From: Actinomycetes bacterium | Lineage (GTDB): Bacteria; Actinomycetota; Acidimicrobiia; Acidimicrobiales; RAAP-2 | Direction: 5' to 3' | Length of the DNA stretch: 42,228 bases | Assembly (NCBI GenBank): GCA_021845725.1 | Contig: JAJZVL010000008.1 | Coordinates: 30,246 to 72,473 of the forward strand | In this document: one piece after another, positions 40,095 through 42,228 of the stretch | Layout: every line of letters starts with the position of its first letter | Position numbering within the stretch: position 1 is the first letter of the stretch | Notes under the pieces: generated by a model | What the model saw: the letters and a program-made list of their open reading frames with translations, nothing else | Database searches by the model: none | What the model was told of the DNA's origin: nothing | Position numbers and translations under genes: made by a program

Positions 40095-41246
40095 ATGAAC
40101 TTCGCCTTCAGCGAGGAGCAGGAAGAGCTCCGCGAGGCAGTTCGGCGGTTCCTCGCCGACAAGTCTCCGGAATCCGAGGTGCGGCGGCTCATGGCGACGC
40201 CCGAAGGTTACGACGTTGGCGTCTGGAGGCAGATGGCCGAGGAGCTGGGTCTCCAATCGCTTTTGATCCCTGAGGAGCTCGGGGGCGCCGGGTTCGGGTT
40301 CGTCGAGCTGGTGATCGTGCTCGAAGAGATGGGCGCAGCGCTCCTGTGTGCGCCATTTCTCTCCTCCGCCGTGCTCGCCACGAGTGCCTTGCTCACCACG
40401 GGTGACGACGAGGCGAAAGCGCGGTGGCTCCCGGGCATCGCGTCGGGCGAGACCATCGCGTCGCTGGCGTTCACGGAGGATGCCGGCCGCTGGGATCTCG
40501 ACGCGGTACAGCTTGCCGCCGTGCCGGCACGCCGCGGCGGTGGCAGTGGCGGACACGGCCGCGATGCTGCCGGATGGATGCTGCAGGGTCATAAGAGCTA
40601 CGTCCTCGACGGCTGCCTCGCGACACTCCTCCTCGTCGTGGCACGCACGGAGGACGGCCTCGGCCTGTTCGCTGTCCAAGGCGACGCGCCAGGGCTTGTC
40701 CGCTCGCGACTGTCGACGATGGACCAGACGCGTAAGCAGGCCCGACTCGAGCTGACGGGCACGCCTGCGCAGCTCGTCGGCGTCGCAGGTCAGGCGGGAC
40801 CGGGGATCGTCAAGACGCTCCAGCTCGCCGCCGTGGCGCTCGCAGCCGAGCAGGTCGGCGGTGCCCAGCACTGCCTCGACAGCGCGGTCGCGTACGCGAA
40901 ATCGCGCATCCAGTTCGGCAGGTCGATCGGCAGCTTTCAGGCAATCAAGCACAAGTGTGCGGACCTGCTCCTCGAGGTGGAGTCCGCCCGCTCGGCCGCG
41001 TACTACGCAGGATGGGCGGCCGCGGAGGACTCCGACGAACTACCGCTCGTCGCGAGCCTGGCAAAGTCCTACTGCTCGGAGGCCTACTTCCGCGCCGCCG
41101 CGGAGAACATCCAGATCCACGGCGGAATCGGCTTCACCTGGGAGCACGACGCCCACCTCTACTTCAAACGGGCCAAGTCCTCCGAGCTTCTCTTCGGCGA
41201 CCCCGTCTCCCACCGCGAGGCGCTCGCTCAGTACATCGGCATCTGA
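40095..41246 (+). CDS. Acyl-CoA dehydrogenase family protein
   Basis: A 383-residue flavoprotein-fold protein from ATG 40095 (ATG 40077 would add six residues). It begins NFAFSEEQEELREAVRRFLA with ELGLQSLLIPEELGGAGFGF. Core segments are SLAFTEDAG, AVALAAEQVGGAQHCLDSAV, YAKSRIQFGRSIGSFQAIKH and IHGGIGFTWEHDAHLYFKRA. The end, KSSELLFGDPVSHREALAQYIGI, is like the smaller FadE subunits of mycobacterial and acidimicrobial alpha2beta2 dehydrogenases, which often lack the catalytic glutamate. A Gly/His-rich insert (ARRGGGSGGHGRDAAG) interrupts the middle domain. The substrate is an acyl-CoA; which one is not clear. It is followed after 3 nt by a hydrolase-fold gene. Confidence 0.86.
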   Translation: MNFAFSEEQEELREAVRRFLADKSPESEVRRLMATPEGYDVGVWRQMAEELGLQSLLIPEELGGAGFGFVELVIVLEEMGAALLCAPFLSSAVLATSALLTTGDDEAKARWLPGIASGETIASLAFTEDAGRWDLDAVQLAAVPARRGGGSGGHGRDAAGWMLQGHKSYVLDGCLATLLLVVARTEDGLGLFAVQGDAPGLVRSRLSTMDQTRKQARLELTGTPAQLVGVAGQAGPGIVKTLQLAAVALAAEQVGGAQHCLDSAVAYAKSRIQFGRSIGSFQAIKHKCADLLLEVESARSAAYYAGWAAAEDSDELPLVASLAKSYCSEAYFRAAAENIQIHGGIGFTWEHDAHLYFKRAKSSELLFGDPVSHREALAQYIGI

Positions 41247-41249
41247 GCG

Positions 41250-42002
41250 GTGCCAGGGTTTTGGCGAGTCGTCGACGGGAAGGCGGGACCGCTCCGCATC
41301 TACGAGACCCCGTCCTCTACAGCGGGAGCATCCGGCGCGCTCATCGTTCTCTGCCACGAGCTTCCGCGCGAGCCTGATCGCGCGACGGACGCCGGCAGCG
41401 GGTATCCGGCGCTCGCCGAACGGCTCTCTGAGGAGTGCGCCTCCCGCGTCATCGTCCCGATGCTCCGGGGAACGAGCGGGTCTGCGGGCGACTTCTCCGC
41501 CGAGGGCTGGCTCGAGGACCTCGTCACCGTGGGGGACGCCGAGGTCGGTGCCGACGGCACGCTGTGGTTGATCGGCTTCGGATTCGGCGGTGCGATCGCG
41601 TTGCGTACGGCAGCGCGGGACCAGCGGGTACGCGGAGTCGCGACGATCGCCGGTCCTGCCGATCTGACGGCGTGGGTGGCGCACTACGAGAGAGTCCTAG
41701 AGCGTTGTCGCCGGAGTGGCGTTATCTCGACGGAGGGATTCCCTCCCGACGTCGAGGATTGGGCGTCGGAGATCGTCGCGCTTGCGCCGCTGGATGCGGC
41801 CTCCCGGCTTGGGAGCCGGCCGTTGCTCGTCGTCCACGGTTCGGACGACGCCGAAGTGCCGGTAGCCGCTGCACGCGCAATAGCGGACGCGGCAACCGGC
41901 GGCCCTGTGGACCTGAGGATCGTTCCAGCGGCAGGACACTGGCTACGTGCGGATCCACGCGTGGTCGCCACGGTGGTGGGGTGGATCGAACGCCATCGCT
42001 GA
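41250..42002 (+). CDS. Alpha/beta-hydrolase-fold protein lacking the nucleophile serine
   Basis: A 250-residue protein from GTG 41250, three bases after the acyl-CoA dehydrogenase. Fold markers are ALIVLCHELPRE (oxyanion strand), ASRVIVPMLRGTSGSAGDFS, the nucleophile elbow position LWLIGFGFGGAIALRTAA, LVVHGSDDAEVPVAAARAIA with the Asp, and PAAGHWLRADP with the His. The elbow reads GFGFGG, so the canonical G-x-S-x-G has Gly at the Ser position (G111). It is therefore either a non-hydrolytic member or uses another nucleophile. I recall similar GFGxGG variants in actinobacterial hydrolase-like proteins. Likely cotranscribed with the dehydrogenase. Confidence 0.82.
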   Translation: MPGFWRVVDGKAGPLRIYETPSSTAGASGALIVLCHELPREPDRATDAGSGYPALAERLSEECASRVIVPMLRGTSGSAGDFSAEGWLEDLVTVGDAEVGADGTLWLIGFGFGGAIALRTAARDQRVRGVATIAGPADLTAWVAHYERVLERCRRSGVISTEGFPPDVEDWASEIVALAPLDAASRLGSRPLLVVHGSDDAEVPVAAARAIADAATGGPVDLRIVPAAGHWLRADPRVVATVVGWIERHR

Positions 42003-42077
42003 CATGGCCGGCCGGCGATCCATTGGTCTTCTACTTTTTGGACGTTCTGGGTTCTCTTGGCGCTGGACAACCTTGAA

Positions 42078-42228
42078 GCTTCACTCACCCGCGCCCGCTC
42101 ACCCCAGCCCCCCGCCCGCGCCCCGGCCCCGCTTACCCCCGCCCGCGCCAACTCCGGCCCCGCCCCGCGCCAGCTCCGCCCAGCCCCCCAGCGCCCCGGA
42201 AACCCCCCGCCCGGGCCAGCTCCCTGCC
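42078..42228. repeat. Cytosine-rich low-complexity tail
   Basis: After a short AT-richer stretch (42028-42077), the rest of the window is almost entirely C with G, in short irregular units such as CCCGCGCCCGCTCACCCC and CCAGCTCCGCCCAG. No coding frame is credible; it continues past the right edge. Confidence 0.6.

Noticed and set aside
42078..42228. Origin-like or attachment-site sequence at the right edge
   Set aside because: It is C-rich low-complexity sequence without DnaA boxes, palindromes or direct-repeat boundaries that I can see.

Overview
The window is high-G+C DNA with short intergenic gaps, many GTG and TTG starts, many 4-nt GTGA/ATGA stop-start overlaps and several leaderless-looking starts. 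Gene content points to an actinobacterium, most likely class Acidimicrobiia. It carries a SUF iron-sulfur system, part of an ethylmalonyl-CoA (EMC) pathway, a split cobalamin-dependent acyl-CoA mutase and minor type IV pilins. The taxonomy is inferred from gene content, not from a marker gene.

Layout: (1) 1-6.7 kb holds an M16 peptidase pair, two uncharacterised proteins, a LOG-family protein, a TrpB2-type tryptophan synthase beta gene with two apparent single-base frameshifts, and a STAS protein. (2) 6.8-12.8 kb is a nitrogen and carbamoyl catabolism block: DUF169 protein, dienelactone hydrolase-like protein, DUF6295-like protein, a nitrilase-type N-carbamoylase, an M20-type carbamoylase, an 8-oxoguanine-deaminase-like amidohydrolase, and a degraded C-terminal piece of an NCS1 nucleobase transporter. 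(3) 12.8-15.7 kb encodes a methyltransferase, an Lgt-like membrane protein and an NlpC/P60 cell-wall hydrolase. (4) 16.1-20.4 kb has three EMC-pathway-like genes: malyl/methylmalyl-CoA lyase, methylsuccinyl-CoA dehydrogenase and a MaoC hydratase. (5) 20.4-24.4 kb has MutY, an RmlC-like epimerase, a TetR regulator, a RodZ-C-terminal-domain-like membrane protein, and three gene fragments (flavin reductase, DUF4338/DruA-like, SGNH hydrolase). (6) 24.4-28.4 kb is an operon of three minor-pilin-like proteins. (7) 28.9-31.0 kb is the split mutase, whose specificity residues look isobutyryl-CoA-mutase-like. (8) 31.2-40.0 kb is the SUF region: sufB and a small 4-Cys protein; sufD, a Rieske ferredoxin and a first sufC; convergent to these sufU, sufS and a second sufC, with an MBL-fold hydrolase. 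(9) 40.1-42.0 kb holds an acyl-CoA dehydrogenase and an alpha/beta-hydrolase-fold protein that lacks its nucleophile.

The most unusual property is dense short tandem repetition. More than a dozen loci have 9-31 bp units, mostly between genes or across stop codons. Three lie in frame inside sufU and the two sufC genes. One adds seven perfect five-residue repeats to a SufC ATPase. An AT-richer motif is shared by the upstream regions of sufB and the second sufC and could be an operator. No rRNA, tRNA, CRISPR array or intact mobile element was recognised.
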